From the NCBI GenBank assembly GCA_021158405.1, contig JAGGUP010000059.1:1-55352 (forward strand): a stretch of DNA of 55,352 bases, in the 5' to 3' direction. This document shows positions 35,600-45,290 of this stretch, piece by piece; position 1 is the first letter of the stretch; every line of letters begins with the position of its first letter. A program made the translations under genes and the position numbers. Origin of the DNA: Bacteroidales bacterium. Its GTDB lineage: Bacteria > Bacteroidota > Bacteroidia > Bacteroidales > UBA12170. The notes under the pieces are model-generated. The model was not told where the DNA came from, ran no database searches, and worked only from the letters and a program-made list of their open reading frames with translations.

Positions 35600-37150
35600 T
35601 TAGTTAATAATGCGGAACAATTTGTTCCAACGAATTTTCCCATCGAAGAGTGACTTATTCTTATCCAAAGAAAGCCAAACGAAGGAGGCTTTTCCTACGA
35701 TGTGATCTTCAGGCACAAATCCCCAATAGCGAGAATCTGCTGAATTGTGACGATTGTCGCCCATCATCCAATAGTAATCTTGTTTAAAGGTATAACTATC
35801 AGCATTTTTGCCATTAATAAGGATGGCTGTATCCGTGATTTTCAAACTGTTATTTTCATATTTGCTGATAATCTTTTTATAAAGTGCAATATTTTCTGAG
35901 CTAATGTTTACTATCATCCCTTTTTTAGGAATGACCAAAGGTCCGAAATTGTCTTCATTCCATCGGAAATTTTTGGTGTCGTGAGGAAAAATAGGAGAGT
36001 AGGGTTGTCCTTTTTCTCTGTTTCTCACAAGAACTGATGTAACATTTGCAAATTTTTCCAGTTTAATTTTTTTGTCTTCACTTAGAGGAATAATGTAATG
36101 ACTATTACTTATTTGAGACGCTTCAGAAATTTCCAGTTTTTCCAGAGCTCTTGGATTCAAACCCATTCCATTTGTAAACACATCATACATATATTGCATA
36201 TTTTCAGGATTATCAGCCTGATTCCCATTTATATATACTTGGCGGTCGATAATTTTAATTGTATCGCCTGGAATTGCAATACAACGTTTGATGTAATTTT
36301 CGCGTTTATCAACCGGACGAGCAGTTACATGATAACGATCCCATACAATATCTCTTCCCATTCCTTTCCGATACAAATCGCCTTGTCTGTTTTTTTGATC
36401 CATCTCCATGGTTCGAACAATTTGATAATAGTCTTCGTTTTGACGTTCTAGAACTACAGTATCACCACTTGGATAATTAAATACAACAATATCGTTGTTT
36501 CTTACTTTCCTGAAGCCCGGAAATCGATGATAAGGCAATTCAAGCCATTCAACATACGATTTTGTAAAAGCTGTAAAAGGTAATGTGTGATGTACAAAAG
36601 GAAAAGCGATTGGAGTTTGAGGGTTTTTAGGTCCATAAGCTATTTTACTGACGAAAAGAAAGTCGCCAACCAGAAGCGACTTTTCCATAGAACTGGTTGG
36701 AATTGTATACGCTTCAATTAAAAATATTCGAATGATGGAAGCTGCAATTACGGCAAAAACTATGGCATCTGTCCATTCGCGTACTGCTGATTTCTCTATT
36801 TTCTGGCGGTCGGCTAATGGAATCCAATTTTCTGGCTTTAAGCTCAACCAAGGTAAATAGATATAAGGAAACAATGCAACCAGCACTTGATCGAGCATGC
36901 TAAATCGGTTGAATCCTTTGATAAGTTCAATAAGTAAAAGTACAAACGTAAATACATTAATGAATGGTATAATTAACCATAAATACCACCAATTAGAGCG
37001 GCCGGTGAGCTGAACTAAAATTACTAAATTATAAAAAGGGATAATCATTTTCCATCCCGGGACGCCTGCTTTTTCGACTAATTTATAAGCAAATAAGGAA
37101 GGAATTGTGAGCAATACGGGAAGACTTAGAATAAATAGTAAAAGTGTCAT
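35600..37150 (-). CDS. lepB: Signal peptidase I with extra N-terminal membrane domain
   Basis: Cleaves signal peptides from exported proteins at the outer face of the inner membrane. At 516 residues it is much longer than enterobacterial LepB. About 110 residues of extra hydrophobic helices (DUF5684-like) come first. They are followed by the usual anchor (DAIVFAVIAASIIRIFLIEA) and the catalytic domain. The catalytic Ser is S154 in IPTSSMEKSLL, and the Lys is in NYIKRCIAIPGDTI. The late signature MMGDNRHNSADSRYWGFVPE is complete. It is downstream of dapB in the conserved parA-parB-DUF5683-dapB-lepB order of Bacteroidota. Confidence 0.94.
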   Translation of the reverse strand: MTLLLFILSLPVLLTIPSLFAYKLVEKAGVPGWKMIIPFYNLVILVQLTGRSNWWYLWLIIPFINVFTFVLLLIELIKGFNRFSMLDQVLVALFPYIYLPWLSLKPENWIPLADRQKIEKSAVREWTDAIVFAVIAASIIRIFLIEAYTIPTSSMEKSLLVGDFLFVSKIAYGPKNPQTPIAFPFVHHTLPFTAFTKSYVEWLELPYHRFPGFRKVRNNDIVVFNYPSGDTVVLERQNEDYYQIVRTMEMDQKNRQGDLYRKGMGRDIVWDRYHVTARPVDKRENYIKRCIAIPGDTIKIIDRQVYINGNQADNPENMQYMYDVFTNGMGLNPRALEKLEISEASQISNSHYIIPLSEDKKIKLEKFANVTSVLVRNREKGQPYSPIFPHDTKNFRWNEDNFGPLVIPKKGMIVNISSENIALYKKIISKYENNSLKITDTAILINGKNADSYTFKQDYYWMMGDNRHNSADSRYWGFVPEDHIVGKASFVWLSLDKNKSLFDGKIRWNKLFRIIN

Positions 37151-37253
37151 ATATTATATTTGTATTTAGTGCAAAAGTCTTGTATTTGCTTGGATATAGC
37201 AAATTTATACTATTAAATTTTGTTAAGCATAAATGTCTTTGTAGATGCGCTTT

Positions 37254-38003
37254 TTATAAAGCCAGCAAATCCGTCATATTGAAAACGCCCTTTTTGTTAT
37301 GCAACCATTCGGCTGCTAATAAAGCTCCTTTTGCAAATCCTTTTCTGCTTTTGGCAGTATGGATTATTTTTATTTCATCAACATCAGACTGATAAAGGAT
37401 TTCATGAGTACCTGGAACATTTTCTATACGATATGCTTTTATGGGTAGCATATCGGCTTGTTTTTTTTCGTCTTTTTTTACTAATTTCCAGGTTTTTTTT
37501 CTCTCCATCTGATTCAAAATAGATTCGGCTAAACTAATAGCAGTACCGCTGGGAGCATCCAGCTTTTGAGTATGATGAGTTTCGGAAAGTTGAAGATCAT
37601 AATCGGGAAAATGATTCATTATTTCGGCTAGTTTCTGGTTAATTGCAGAGAAAATATTCACTCCTAAACTGAAATTACTCGCGTAGAATAAGCTTTGATT
37701 ATTTTCTATACAATCAGTCTTAACCATTTCAAAATCAGCATACCATCCTGTAGTTCCAACAACGATAGGAAGATTGGAATCAAAACATTTTTTGATGTTG
37801 TTAATGGCTGTTTTTGGCAGGCTAAAATCAATAGCAACATCTACTTTATCAAGATTATATCCTTTTTGTTCCCAATCTTTTTCATTATCGATAATAAGAA
37901 CAATATGATGACCTGCTTGTAATGCAAGTTGTTCAATTTCTTTCCCCATTTTTCCATATCCTAGCAGGGCTATATTTAGCAACTTTTTCGAAATTTTTTC
38001 CAT
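37254..38003 (-). CDS. dapB: 4-hydroxy-tetrahydrodipicolinate reductase
   Basis: NAD(P)H-dependent reduction in the diaminopimelate/lysine pathway. The protein has 249 residues. The nucleotide-binding start IALLGYGKMGKEIEQLA is followed by VDVAIDFSLPKTA and VVGTTGW. The substrate region is ETHHTQKLDAPSGTA, carrying the His-His and Lys catalytic residues of the family, and the C-terminus has SRKGFAKGALLAAEWL. It lies 12 bases after the DUF5683 gene in the par-lep cluster. The gap of about 100 bp to lepB is AT-rich. Confidence 0.96.
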   Translation of the reverse strand: MEKISKKLLNIALLGYGKMGKEIEQLALQAGHHIVLIIDNEKDWEQKGYNLDKVDVAIDFSLPKTAINNIKKCFDSNLPIVVGTTGWYADFEMVKTDCIENNQSLFYASNFSLGVNIFSAINQKLAEIMNHFPDYDLQLSETHHTQKLDAPSGTAISLAESILNQMERKKTWKLVKKDEKKQADMLPIKAYRIENVPGTHEILYQSDVDEIKIIHTAKSRKGFAKGALLAAEWLHNKKGVFNMTDLLAL

Positions 38004-38015
38004 GCATTATTTATT

Positions 38016-38636
38016 TCAAGGTTTCCCTATTGTCCAGCGAAGCTGCAAACCAGGTGCTGCGTATATCTGATTCCTATTTTGATATATGATTGGATCAATG
38101 CCAATACTTAAATTTTCGTTGATATCGAAATCGTAAAAGTGAGCATCTACAGTAGCATCAACAATTTGAAGCAAATAAAAGGCGCCAAAAAGTATATAGT
38201 TTAGTTCCAGATTTGATTGATAAAATTCTCGTGCACTTAAAAGTTGATCCTTCGAATAATTATTTATTAATGGATCTTCCGAAGTGGCTTCTCCTAAAGC
38301 TATTTTTGTGGCATAAGCATCGCGATATTTTATATAGTCTTGCTTGTTGATAATGGAAAAATAGGCCAGTGTTGCAAAACCGGTGTAAACGATTGGTATT
38401 TTCCAATATTTTTGGTTGTAGTATTGTCCAAGTCCTGGAAGAGCTGCTGACATCCACATCGCTTTTACCGGATTATGGCCGTTAAAATATTTATGTACCG
38501 GAGCAGTAGTGTTGCTTTCGGTATTTGCTGTTTGACTATAAGCAGGTGTAACAAGATTTAAAAAAAGTACAAGAAATGCAAAAAGACGCAAATACTTTAG
38601 AGGATAGGTTGTGCTATTTAATTGCAGTTTCGTCAT
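38016..38636 (-). CDS. Exported DUF5683 domain protein
   Basis: A 206-residue protein with a signal peptide (LRLFAFLVLFLNLVTPAYSQ). The domain core is NPVKAMWMSAALPGLGQYYN, then YWKIPIVYTGFATLAYFSII, which could be a membrane hairpin, then KQDYIKYRDAYATKIALGE. The family is found almost only in Bacteroidota and is usually placed, as here, between parB and dapB. The function is not known. The stop of parB is 12 bases upstream. Confidence 0.85.
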   Translation of the reverse strand: MTKLQLNSTTYPLKYLRLFAFLVLFLNLVTPAYSQTANTESNTTAPVHKYFNGHNPVKAMWMSAALPGLGQYYNQKYWKIPIVYTGFATLAYFSIINKQDYIKYRDAYATKIALGEATSEDPLINNYSKDQLLSAREFYQSNLELNYILFGAFYLLQIVDATVDAHFYDFDINENLSIGIDPIIYQNRNQIYAAPGLQLRWTIGKP

Positions 38637-38648
38637 GAAATAGAGAAA

Positions 38649-39533
38649 TTATTTCTCAAGTAGTGCAATAATACGCAATAAATCAGCTTCGCCAGAATAT
38701 GGGATACTTATTTTTCCACTGCCTTTAGCATTTCGTTTTAAATCCACTCTGGTAGATAGTAAATTGTTTAGTTGAGACCGATAACTAATAAAGTTTGAAG
38801 GAAGGTAATCATCTTTTTTTCTTTCTACTTTATCTATTGGGCTCACAAGGTCTTTAACCAGATTTTCGGTATCTCTAACAGAAAGATCGCGAGCGACAAT
38901 TTGTTCTAAGATTTTAAGTTGTGTAGTTAAGGTTTCCACATTAATTATAGAACGAGCATGTCCCATACTAATCTGGTTTTGCGAAAGTGCAATTTGTACT
39001 TCTGCAGGCAGTTTTAGTAAGCGAATGTAATTTGTAACTGTAGATCGTTTTTTGCCCACACGTGTACTTAATTCCTCCTGAGTTATTTTACATTCTTCAA
39101 TCAGGCGTGTATAACTTATTGCAATTTCGATGGCATTCAGGTTTTCGCGCTGAATATTTTCAACCAAAGCCATTTCAAGCATTTGTTCATCATTGGCTAC
39201 TCTAATAAAAGCCGGAATATTTTTTAAGCCTGCCATTTTAACTGCTCTTAACCTGCGTTCTCCAGCAATGAGCTGATACTTATTCAAACTTATTTTCCGA
39301 ACGGTAATGGGTTGTATAATTCCTTGTTTTTGAATACTATCTGAAAGCTCCATCAGAGATTGATCTTCAAATTCGTTACGCGGCTGAAAAGGGTTAGCTT
39401 CAATTTGATGTACCGGAAGTTCTGCAACAGCTCCTACAACATAATTGCCCGAAATGTCTTTTGAAGTAATATCAGTATCAGGGCTTCCTAGTATTGCTTC
39501 AAGGCCTTTGCCCATAGCTTGCTTCTTGCTCAT
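38649..39533 (-). CDS. parB: Chromosome-partitioning protein ParB
   Basis: CTP-dependent DNA clamp that loads at parS sites near the origin and works with ParA in segregation. The 294-residue protein starts MSKKQAMGKGLEAILG, as usual. The nuclease-like CTP-binding domain has NPFQPRNEFEDQSLMELSDS, KYQLIAGERRLRAVKMAGL and LALVENIQRENLNAIEIA. The parS-binding helix-turn-helix is LSTRVGKKRSTVTNYIRLLK and MGHARSIINVE, and the C-terminal dimer domain is short. It starts 3 bases after parA. No full parS was found in the window. Confidence 0.96.
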   Translation of the reverse strand: MSKKQAMGKGLEAILGSPDTDITSKDISGNYVVGAVAELPVHQIEANPFQPRNEFEDQSLMELSDSIQKQGIIQPITVRKISLNKYQLIAGERRLRAVKMAGLKNIPAFIRVANDEQMLEMALVENIQRENLNAIEIAISYTRLIEECKITQEELSTRVGKKRSTVTNYIRLLKLPAEVQIALSQNQISMGHARSIINVETLTTQLKILEQIVARDLSVRDTENLVKDLVSPIDKVERKKDDYLPSNFISYRSQLNNLLSTRVDLKRNAKGSGKISIPYSGEADLLRIIALLEK

Positions 39534-39536
39534 AAT

Positions 39537-40334
39537 TTATCCCTTTTTATTTTTGGCCGTCAGGCTAGTCATATTGTTTTTTTGTAAAATTTCTCGAGCT
39601 AGGTTTAAATAATTAACCGCTCCTGTACTTGAAGCATCGTGCATAATTGCAGTTTCGCCGAAACTTGGAGCTTCGCCCAATTGCGTGTTTCTATTTATAA
39701 TAGTTTTAAAAACCATTTTTTGAAAATGAGTCTTGACTTCTTTTACCACTTGCTTGGATAAACGTAAACGAGAATCATACATAGTGAGTAAAATTCCTTC
39801 TATATCTAAAGAAGTATTGAGTCGTGATTGCACGATTTTGATCGTGTTAAGTAGTTTGCCTAATCCTTCCAAAGCAAAGTATTCGCATTGAACGGGTACA
39901 ATTACAGAGTCAGAAGCGGTTAATGCATTAATAGTAATCAATCCCAATGATGGTGAACAGTCGATGATAATAAAATCATAATCAGCTTTAATTTTATCGA
40001 TGGTATTTTTAAGCATAAACTCGCGCTGAGGCATATTTACAAGCTCAATTTCGGCTCCTACCAAATCGATATTTGCAGGAAGAAGAAACAAATGGGGCGT
40101 TTCTGTTTGCACAATAGCGTCTTTTGGTTCCATTCCATCCATTATGCATTCGTAAATACCATTGGTAATGTTTTTTGGATCGAAACCTATTCCGGAAGTA
40201 GAATTAGCTTGTGGATCAGCATCAATAATGAGCGTTTTATGCTCAAGAACAGCAAGTCCGGCAGCTAAATTAATGGCAGTAGTAGTTTTGCCAACGCCGC
40301 CTTTTTGATTTGCAATTGAAATGACTTTTCCCAT
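39537..40334 (-). CDS. parA: Chromosome-partitioning ATPase ParA (Soj)
   Basis: Walker-type ATPase that forms DNA-bound gradients followed by ParB complexes. The 265-residue protein has the deviant Walker A KGGVGKTTTAINLAAGLA near residue 11, switch I DADPQANSTSGIG, and Walker B DFIIIDCSPSLGLITINAL. There is no N-terminal DNA-binding extension, as expected of the chromosomal form. It is first in the par-DUF5683-dapB-lepB run. The PUR-family gene lies 145 bp upstream on the same strand. Confidence 0.97.
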   Translation of the reverse strand: MGKVISIANQKGGVGKTTTAINLAAGLAVLEHKTLIIDADPQANSTSGIGFDPKNITNGIYECIMDGMEPKDAIVQTETPHLFLLPANIDLVGAEIELVNMPQREFMLKNTIDKIKADYDFIIIDCSPSLGLITINALTASDSVIVPVQCEYFALEGLGKLLNTIKIVQSRLNTSLDIEGILLTMYDSRLRLSKQVVKEVKTHFQKMVFKTIINRNTQLGEAPSFGETAIMHDASSTGAVNYLNLAREILQKNNMTSLTAKNKKG

Positions 40335-40479
40335 AAAAATGTAGTTTGTGCAAAAATACTATTTTATCCTTTTTTGAATCGAAATTTTATTAACAATTCA
40401 AATTAAAAATGCGATAATAAAAAGAGTGAGACAAATCTAATTACATCAAAGTGTTTGAATTACAAGCTGAATGGAAATA

Positions 40480-40836
40480 TTAATGTAAGTCTTCAAAAGA
40501 AATGTCAGAATGGGTTTTAAGATTTTCATCCATTGTATTTGTTTCAGAATCAGAGGGATTAAGCAAATCGCTTTTTTGTCCCGTTTCGATAAATTGAATG
40601 ACATCTTTTAACCCATCAGAGAATTTTTCAAAATCCTCTTTAAATAAAAAGATTTTGTGCTTCTCGTATTGAAATTTCCCCGATTCGTTGTTAAAGCGTC
40701 GTTTGCTTTCCGTAATAGTTAAATATAATTCATCCGATTTGGTTGATTTTACATCTAAAAAATAAGTGCGTTTGCCGGCTCGAATTGCCTGTGAATAAAT
40801 ATCTTCCTGTACTCCCTCCGAATATGAATCTCTCAT
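40480..40836 (-). CDS. PUR-family nucleic-acid-binding protein (DUF3276)
   Basis: A 118-residue small protein with a PUR repeat. The beta-strand core reads SQAIRAGKRTYFLDVKSTKS, LYLTITESKRRFNN and KHKIFLFKEDFEKFSDGLKD, ending in a helix (VIQFIETG) and an acidic Ser/Asp/Glu tail. Bacterial members form dimers that resemble eukaryotic Pur-alpha and bind single-stranded DNA or RNA. The role in Bacteroidota is unclear. It is separated from parA by 145 bp and from nusB by a divergent 157-bp region. Confidence 0.85.
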   Translation of the reverse strand: MRDSYSEGVQEDIYSQAIRAGKRTYFLDVKSTKSDELYLTITESKRRFNNESGKFQYEKHKIFLFKEDFEKFSDGLKDVIQFIETGQKSDLLNPSDSETNTMDENLKTHSDISFEDLH

Positions 40837-40960
40837 TATTCAATAAATATGTTTTATATCTAGCAAATGTAATGATTTCTTTTTTCTTTCCAAATTTAAG
40901 ATAAACCCATATTATCTTCTAAATTCCTAATTTGAAAGCACGATGAATTAAAAAAAAAGC

Positions 40961-40968
40961 TAATTTTG
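40961..40968 (+). promoter_or_regulatory. -7 box of the nusB promoter
   Basis: TAATTTTG fits TAnnTTTG and lies 25 bases before the nusB ATG. A TTTG lies 26 bases further upstream, which is rather far for -33. Confidence 0.45.
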
Positions 40969-40993
40969 CAGCACATTAAAAACGTTCATTTCT

Positions 40994-41956
40994 ATGCTTA
41001 GCAGACGACATATCAGAATAAAAGTGCTTCAGGCATTATATGCATATAATCAGACAGATAGCAAGAATCTGATAACTGGAGAAAAGCAATTACTGAAACA
41101 CTTTGAGAAAGTATATGATTTGTTTATTTACCAATTATCTCTTTTGGTTGAAATAAGAGCCTTTGCTGAAGAGCGAATGGATGAGGCTAAGAAAAAATAC
41201 TATCCTACCAAAGAAGAGCTAAATCCAGTCGAAAAATTTATTAGGAATCCATTCTTGATGCAGCTTGCTGAGAATAAAGAATTGGAAAAGAAAACAGATG
41301 CGCTGCATATTAATTGGAAATTTGAGAAAGAGCTCGTTCGGAAACTGTATAATCAAATTCGTGAAACAGAAACCTATAATAATTATCTCACAGATACAGA
41401 ATCTAGTTATAAAGCTGATAAATTAGTTATAGAAAAGCTTTTTGATGAAGTGATTATTCCAAATGAGACCTTGCATTATTATTTTGAAGAAATCAATCTC
41501 AATTGGACAGACGATTATTTTTTAGTGGCACAGCTGGTTTTAATGACCATTTCGTCATACAAGGGTTCTTGGAGCGAAAATCGGGCTCTGCCAACTCTTT
41601 TTAAAGATGAACTGGATGTAGATGGTGGACAAGATTTGATTTTTGCAAGAGAATTATTTAAAAAGACGATCTATTTCTCTGATGAATTCTTGGAAATAAT
41701 TAAGCCAAAAATCGTGAATTGGGAAATTGACCGAGTGGCTTTGATGGACTTGTTAATCCTAAAAATGGCTTTAGTTGAGCTAACAGAAATGGATTCCATT
41801 CCTGTAAAAGTGACTATGAATGAATATATTGAAATATCAAAATATTTCTCTACGCCTAAAAGTAAAATCTTTATCAACGGAATTCTCGACAACCTAATAT
41901 TAGAGCTTAAATCCTCAGGAAGAATAAAAAAAGCAGGCAGGGGATTAATTGAGTAA
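40994..41956 (+). CDS. nusB: Transcription antitermination factor NusB
   Basis: Helps antitermination and rRNA maturation by binding boxA RNA with NusE (S10). At 320 residues it is about twice the size of enterobacterial NusB, as is normal in Bacteroidota. The N-terminus MLSRRHIRIKVLQALYAYNQ is the first helix of the fold. A long helical insertion follows. The classic core returns at the C-terminus (EIDRVALMDLLILKMALVEL, VKVTMNEYIEISKYFSTPKS, FINGILDNL). It is transcribed alone before thrS, with 118 bp between. Confidence 0.93.
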   Translation: MLSRRHIRIKVLQALYAYNQTDSKNLITGEKQLLKHFEKVYDLFIYQLSLLVEIRAFAEERMDEAKKKYYPTKEELNPVEKFIRNPFLMQLAENKELEKKTDALHINWKFEKELVRKLYNQIRETETYNNYLTDTESSYKADKLVIEKLFDEVIIPNETLHYYFEEINLNWTDDYFLVAQLVLMTISSYKGSWSENRALPTLFKDELDVDGGQDLIFARELFKKTIYFSDEFLEIIKPKIVNWEIDRVALMDLLILKMALVELTEMDSIPVKVTMNEYIEISKYFSTPKSKIFINGILDNLILELKSSGRIKKAGRGLIE

Positions 41957-42043
41957 TATTTTGTTTCCAAGCTTTTTAATTGAATTTGCTTAAGAATCTA
42001 TGATTTAATCAGTTTCTTAATAAGCGTTTGAAACATATTTTGC

Positions 42044-42051
42044 TATCTTTG
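42044..42051 (+). promoter_or_regulatory. -7 box of the thrS promoter
   Basis: TATCTTTG fits TAnnTTTG and lies 23 bases before the thrS ATG. The nearest TTTG is only 13 bases upstream, which is short for -33. Confidence 0.4.
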
Positions 42052-42074
42052 CAGGCTCAAAATTATAAATAATA

Positions 42075-44012
42075 ATGATGATAAATATCACATTACCGGA
42101 TGGTTCGGTTAAGCAAATGGCTAAAGGCAGTACTGCTTACGATGTGGCGTTAGATATAAGCGAGGGTTTAGCTCGTAATATATTGGCAGCCAAAGTAAAT
42201 GGAGTAGTAATGGATGCAACTCGTGCAATAAACGAAGATGCAAAGGTTCAGTTGTTTACCTGGAATGATAAGGAAGGCAAAGCGGCTATGTGGCATTCTT
42301 CAGCGCATTTAATGGCCGAAGCTGTTGAACAGCTTTATCCTGGAGTAAAATTTGGGATTGGTCCCGATATTGAAAATGGTTTTTATTACGATATCGATTT
42401 TATGGATTATTCCATATCGGAAAGTGATCTAGAAAAAATTGAAAAACGTATGCTTGAGCTTGCCAGAGAAAAGCAAAGCCTGAGTAGAAAAGAAGTAAGT
42501 AAAAAAGAAGCGTTGGATTTTTTCAATGCTAAAGGCGACGAATATAAGTTAGAATTGATTAACGATTTGGAAGATGGCACTATCACTTTCTACCAATCTG
42601 GTACTTTTACAGATTTATGTAGAGGTCCTCATTTGATTAATACTTCACCAATTAAAGCGATTAAGTTACTCAATATTGCAGGAGCTTATTGGCGTGGTGA
42701 CGAAAAGCGCAAACAGCTTACGCGAATCTATGGTATCACTTTCCCAAAGAAAAAAGAGCTTACTGAGTATCTAGAACTTCTCGAAGAAGCTAAAAAACGC
42801 GATCATCGTAAAATCGGGAAAGAACTTGAGTTATTTGCTTTTTCCGATAAAGTAGGAAAAGGTTTGCCACTCTGGTTGCCAAAAGGAGCAATGCTTCGTG
42901 AACGTTTAGAAAATTTCTTGAAAAAAGTTCAAAAGCAATACGGTTATTTGCCTGTAATTACTCCGCATATTGGACAAAAGGAGCTTTATGTAACTTCCGG
43001 GCATTATGCCAAATATGGAGCAGATAGTTTTCAGCCTATTCATACTCCGACCGAAGGCGAAGAGTTTTTGCTTAAACCAATGAATTGCCCGCATCACTGC
43101 GAGATATATAAAGTCAACCCGCATTCTTATAAAGAGTTACCGATTCGTTATGCGGAATTTGGTACTGTCTATCGTTATGAGCAAAGTGGTGAATTGCACG
43201 GATTAACACGTGTTCGTGGTTTTACTCAAGACGATGCTCACATTTTCTGTATGCCTTCACAAGTGAAAGATGAGTTTAAAAAGGTAATGGACATAATTGA
43301 ATTTATTTTTAAAGCGCTTGATTTTAAAGATGTGATGGTTCAGATTTCGCTTCGTGATCCTGACAATAAAGAAAAATATATAGGAACCGATGAGAATTGG
43401 GCGTTGGCTGAAAGTGCTATTCGTGAAGTTGCCGAAGAACGTGGTATTCCTGCTGTTGTAGAATATGGCGAAGCTGCTTTTTATGGGCCCAAAATGGATT
43501 TTATGGTAAAAGATGCCATCGGAAGAAAATGGCAATTAGGAACCATTCAGGTAGATTATAATTTACCAGAACGGTTTGAATTGGAATATATTGGCGCTGA
43601 TAATGAAAAGCATCGTCCCGTAATGATACACCGAGCTCCTTTTGGTTCGATGGAAAGATTTGTGGCTGTTTTAATTGAACATTGTGCAGGAGATTTCCCA
43701 CTTTGGCTTACACCCGATCAGGTTATTATCTTACCAATCAGTGAAAAATACCAGATATATGCTGAAAAAGTTTTAACTTTGCTGGAAAATTCAGACATTC
43801 GCGCCCAAATTGATGACCGAAGTGAAAAAACTGGTCGGAAAATTAGGGATGCTGAAATGAAAAAAATTCCATATATGCTTATTGTAGGCGAAAAAGAAGA
43901 AGAAATCGAAGCGGTTTCCATTCGTAAACATAAGGAAGGCGATTTAGGAACAAAAAGCATCAATGATTTTATTGCAAAAATAAAAATAGAAACAGAAAAT
44001 ATTTATAAATAA
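42075..44012 (+). CDS. thrS: Threonyl-tRNA synthetase
   Basis: Class II aminoacyl-tRNA synthetase with editing. The protein has 645 residues. Domains in order: TGS ([20 protein letters not shown]), the editing domain with [18 protein letters not shown] and [12 protein letters not shown], the catalytic domain with the zinc-binding Cys in [12 protein letters not shown], motif 2 [20 protein letters not shown], motif 3 [18 protein letters not shown], and the anticodon-binding domain from about residue 545. A second ATG one codon downstream is equally possible. It heads a thrS-infC-rpmI-rplT cluster. Confidence 0.98.
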   Translation: MMINITLPDGSVKQMAKGSTAYDVALDISEGLARNILAAKVNGVVMDATRAINEDAKVQLFTWNDKEGKAAMWHSSAHLMAEAVEQLYPGVKFGIGPDIENGFYYDIDFMDYSISESDLEKIEKRMLELAREKQSLSRKEVSKKEALDFFNAKGDEYKLELINDLEDGTITFYQSGTFTDLCRGPHLINTSPIKAIKLLNIAGAYWRGDEKRKQLTRIYGITFPKKKELTEYLELLEEAKKRDHRKIGKELELFAFSDKVGKGLPLWLPKGAMLRERLENFLKKVQKQYGYLPVITPHIGQKELYVTSGHYAKYGADSFQPIHTPTEGEEFLLKPMNCPHHCEIYKVNPHSYKELPIRYAEFGTVYRYEQSGELHGLTRVRGFTQDDAHIFCMPSQVKDEFKKVMDIIEFIFKALDFKDVMVQISLRDPDNKEKYIGTDENWALAESAIREVAEERGIPAVVEYGEAAFYGPKMDFMVKDAIGRKWQLGTIQVDYNLPERFELEYIGADNEKHRPVMIHRAPFGSMERFVAVLIEHCAGDFPLWLTPDQVIILPISEKYQIYAEKVLTLLENSDIRAQIDDRSEKTGRKIRDAEMKKIPYMLIVGEKEEEIEAVSIRKHKEGDLGTKSINDFIAKIKIETENIYK

Positions 44013-44036
44013 CGGATTGTAAAATCCATAACGAAT

Positions 44037-44053
44037 AGGAGGCATTAGCCATA
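44037..44053 (+). promoter_or_regulatory. Strong Shine-Dalgarno and AUA start codon of infC
   Basis: AGGAGG at 44037-44042 is followed after 8 bases by ATA at 44051. An in-frame TAG at 44036-44038 bars any earlier start, and the first in-frame ATG (44213) is inside the conserved domain. Near-perfect Shine-Dalgarno sequences are rare among the genes in this window. Confidence 0.7.
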
Positions 44054-44608
44054 GCAAAAAGAGCACCATTTAGAGGTAGGCGACCATTTAAACGGCCAGA
44101 AGCCCTACATAAAATTAATGAGTATATCACGGCTCAAGTTGTTCGCCTAGTTGGTGAAAATGTTGAGGATGGGATTTTTAACCTCAGAGATGCTATCGAT
44201 AAAGCGAAAGAATTGGAATTGGATTTAGTGGAAATTTCTCCAACAGCCAATCCGCCTGTTTGTCGTATAATCGACTATAAGAAGTTTCTTTACGAGCAAA
44301 AAAAGAAACAAAAAGAGATCAAAGCAAAAACAGCGAAAGTGGTTGTTAAAGAAATTCGCTTGGGTCCAAATACAGATGATCATGATTTTAATTTTAAATT
44401 GAAACATGCTGAGAAGTTCTTAGAAGATGGAGCCAAAGTAAAGGTAGATGTTTTCTTTAGAGGTAGATCAATCATCTATAAAGATAAAGGAGAAATCATT
44501 TTACTGAAATTTGCCCAAGCTTTGGAAGATTTTGGAAAAGTTGAGCGTTTACCTAAATTGGAAGGAAAACGTATGATTATGATTATCACTCCAAAAAAGA
44601 AGAAATAA
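44051..44608 (+). CDS. infC: Translation initiation factor IF-3, probable AUA start
   Basis: IF-3 keeps the ribosomal subunits apart and proofreads start codons and initiator tRNA. From ATA 44051 the product has 185 residues: a basic N-terminal leader ([18 protein letters not shown]), then [20 protein letters not shown] and [20 protein letters not shown] of the N domain, the linker [18 protein letters not shown], and the C domain [34 protein letters not shown]. The only in-frame ATG, at 44213, would cut off most of the N domain. Non-AUG initiation of infC, AUU in enterobacteria, is known to allow self-repression, and the AUA here fits that logic. It lies between thrS and rpmI. Confidence 0.93.
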   Translation: MAKRAPFRGRRPFKRPEALHKINEYITAQVVRLVGENVEDGIFNLRDAIDKAKELELDLVEISPTANPPVCRIIDYKKFLYEQKKKQKEIKAKTAKVVVKEIRLGPNTDDHDFNFKLKHAEKFLEDGAKVKVDVFFRGRSIIYKDKGEIILLKFAQALEDFGKVERLPKLEGKRMIMIITPKKKK

Positions 44609-44657
44609 CTGATAGAAATATCGATTATTTAATATTAATCATTTAATAACTAGTAGA

Positions 44658-44852
44658 ATGCCAAAAATGAAAACTAAATCCGGTGCTAAGAAAAGGTTTA
44701 CCCTTACCGGATCAGGTAAATTAAAGAGGAAGCATGCTTTTAAAAGCCACATTCTAACAAAGAAATCGACCAAACAAAAGCGTAATCTTACGCAAACAGG
44801 GTTAGTTTCTAAAGCAGATGAAGCCAATATAAAGTCATTGCTTGCCATGTAG
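44658..44852 (+). CDS. rpmI: 50S ribosomal protein L35
   Basis: A 64-residue basic ribosomal protein: [20 protein letters not shown], then [19 protein letters not shown], the canonical L35 sequence. It is third in the thrS-infC-rpmI-rplT cluster, 49 bp after infC. Confidence 0.98.
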   Translation: MPKMKTKSGAKKRFTLTGSGKLKRKHAFKSHILTKKSTKQKRNLTQTGLVSKADEANIKSLLAM

Positions 44853-44874
44853 GTAACACAGTTTTAAACCTTTG

Positions 44875-44906
44875 CTTTAGCTAATTAAGCCCGAAAGGCG
44901 CTAAAG
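44875..44906 (+). promoter_or_regulatory. Hairpin in the rpmI-rplT spacer
   Basis: CTTTAGC (44875-44881) pairs with GCTAAAG (44900-44906). Inside lies a second stem GCC-CGAAA-GGC directly against the right arm, leaving a one-sided 7-base bulge. It sits 19 bases before the rplT ATG, in the place of known L20 autoregulatory leaders. Regulation is an inference. Confidence 0.4.
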
Positions 44907-44925
44907 TAAAAAAACAAAAGAAAAA

Positions 44926-45270
44926 ATGCCAAGATCAGTAAATGTAGTTGCGGCTAGAAACAGACGCAGAAAAGTAATGAAGATGGCCAAAGGACAATTT
45001 GGACGTCGTAAAAATGTTTGGACAGTAGCGAAAAATGCTGTTGAAAAAGGATTGGGATACGCATACCGCGATCGCAAAGTTAAGAAATCAGACTTTCGTC
45101 AGTTGTGGATTGTTCGTATCAATGCGGCAGCACGTATGTATGGAATGTCGTACTCTGTTTTTATGGGAAAAATTCATGCCAAAGGTGTGGAGCTTAACCG
45201 TAAAGCTTTGGCCGATTTAGCCATGAATAACCCTGATGCTTTTAAAGCTATTGTCGATGCTGTGAAATAG
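44926..45270 (+). CDS. rplT: 50S ribosomal protein L20
   Basis: A 114-residue ribosomal assembly protein that binds 23S rRNA early. It has [60 protein letters not shown] and the globular end [20 protein letters not shown]. In many bacteria L20 represses the infC-rpmI-rplT message by binding its leader. It is the last gene of the cluster and is followed by a terminator at 45291-45325. Confidence 0.98.
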   Translation: MPRSVNVVAARNRRRKVMKMAKGQFGRRKNVWTVAKNAVEKGLGYAYRDRKVKKSDFRQLWIVRINAAARMYGMSYSVFMGKIHAKGVELNRKALADLAMNNPDAFKAIVDAVK

Positions 45271-45290
45271 CAAGCATTCGAAAAAATTAA

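Noticed and set aside
42001-42074. T-box or other riboswitch in front of thrS
   Set aside because: The spacer is only about 118 bp with an ordinary promoter box close to the ATG; no specifier loop or antiterminator-like pairing is visible.
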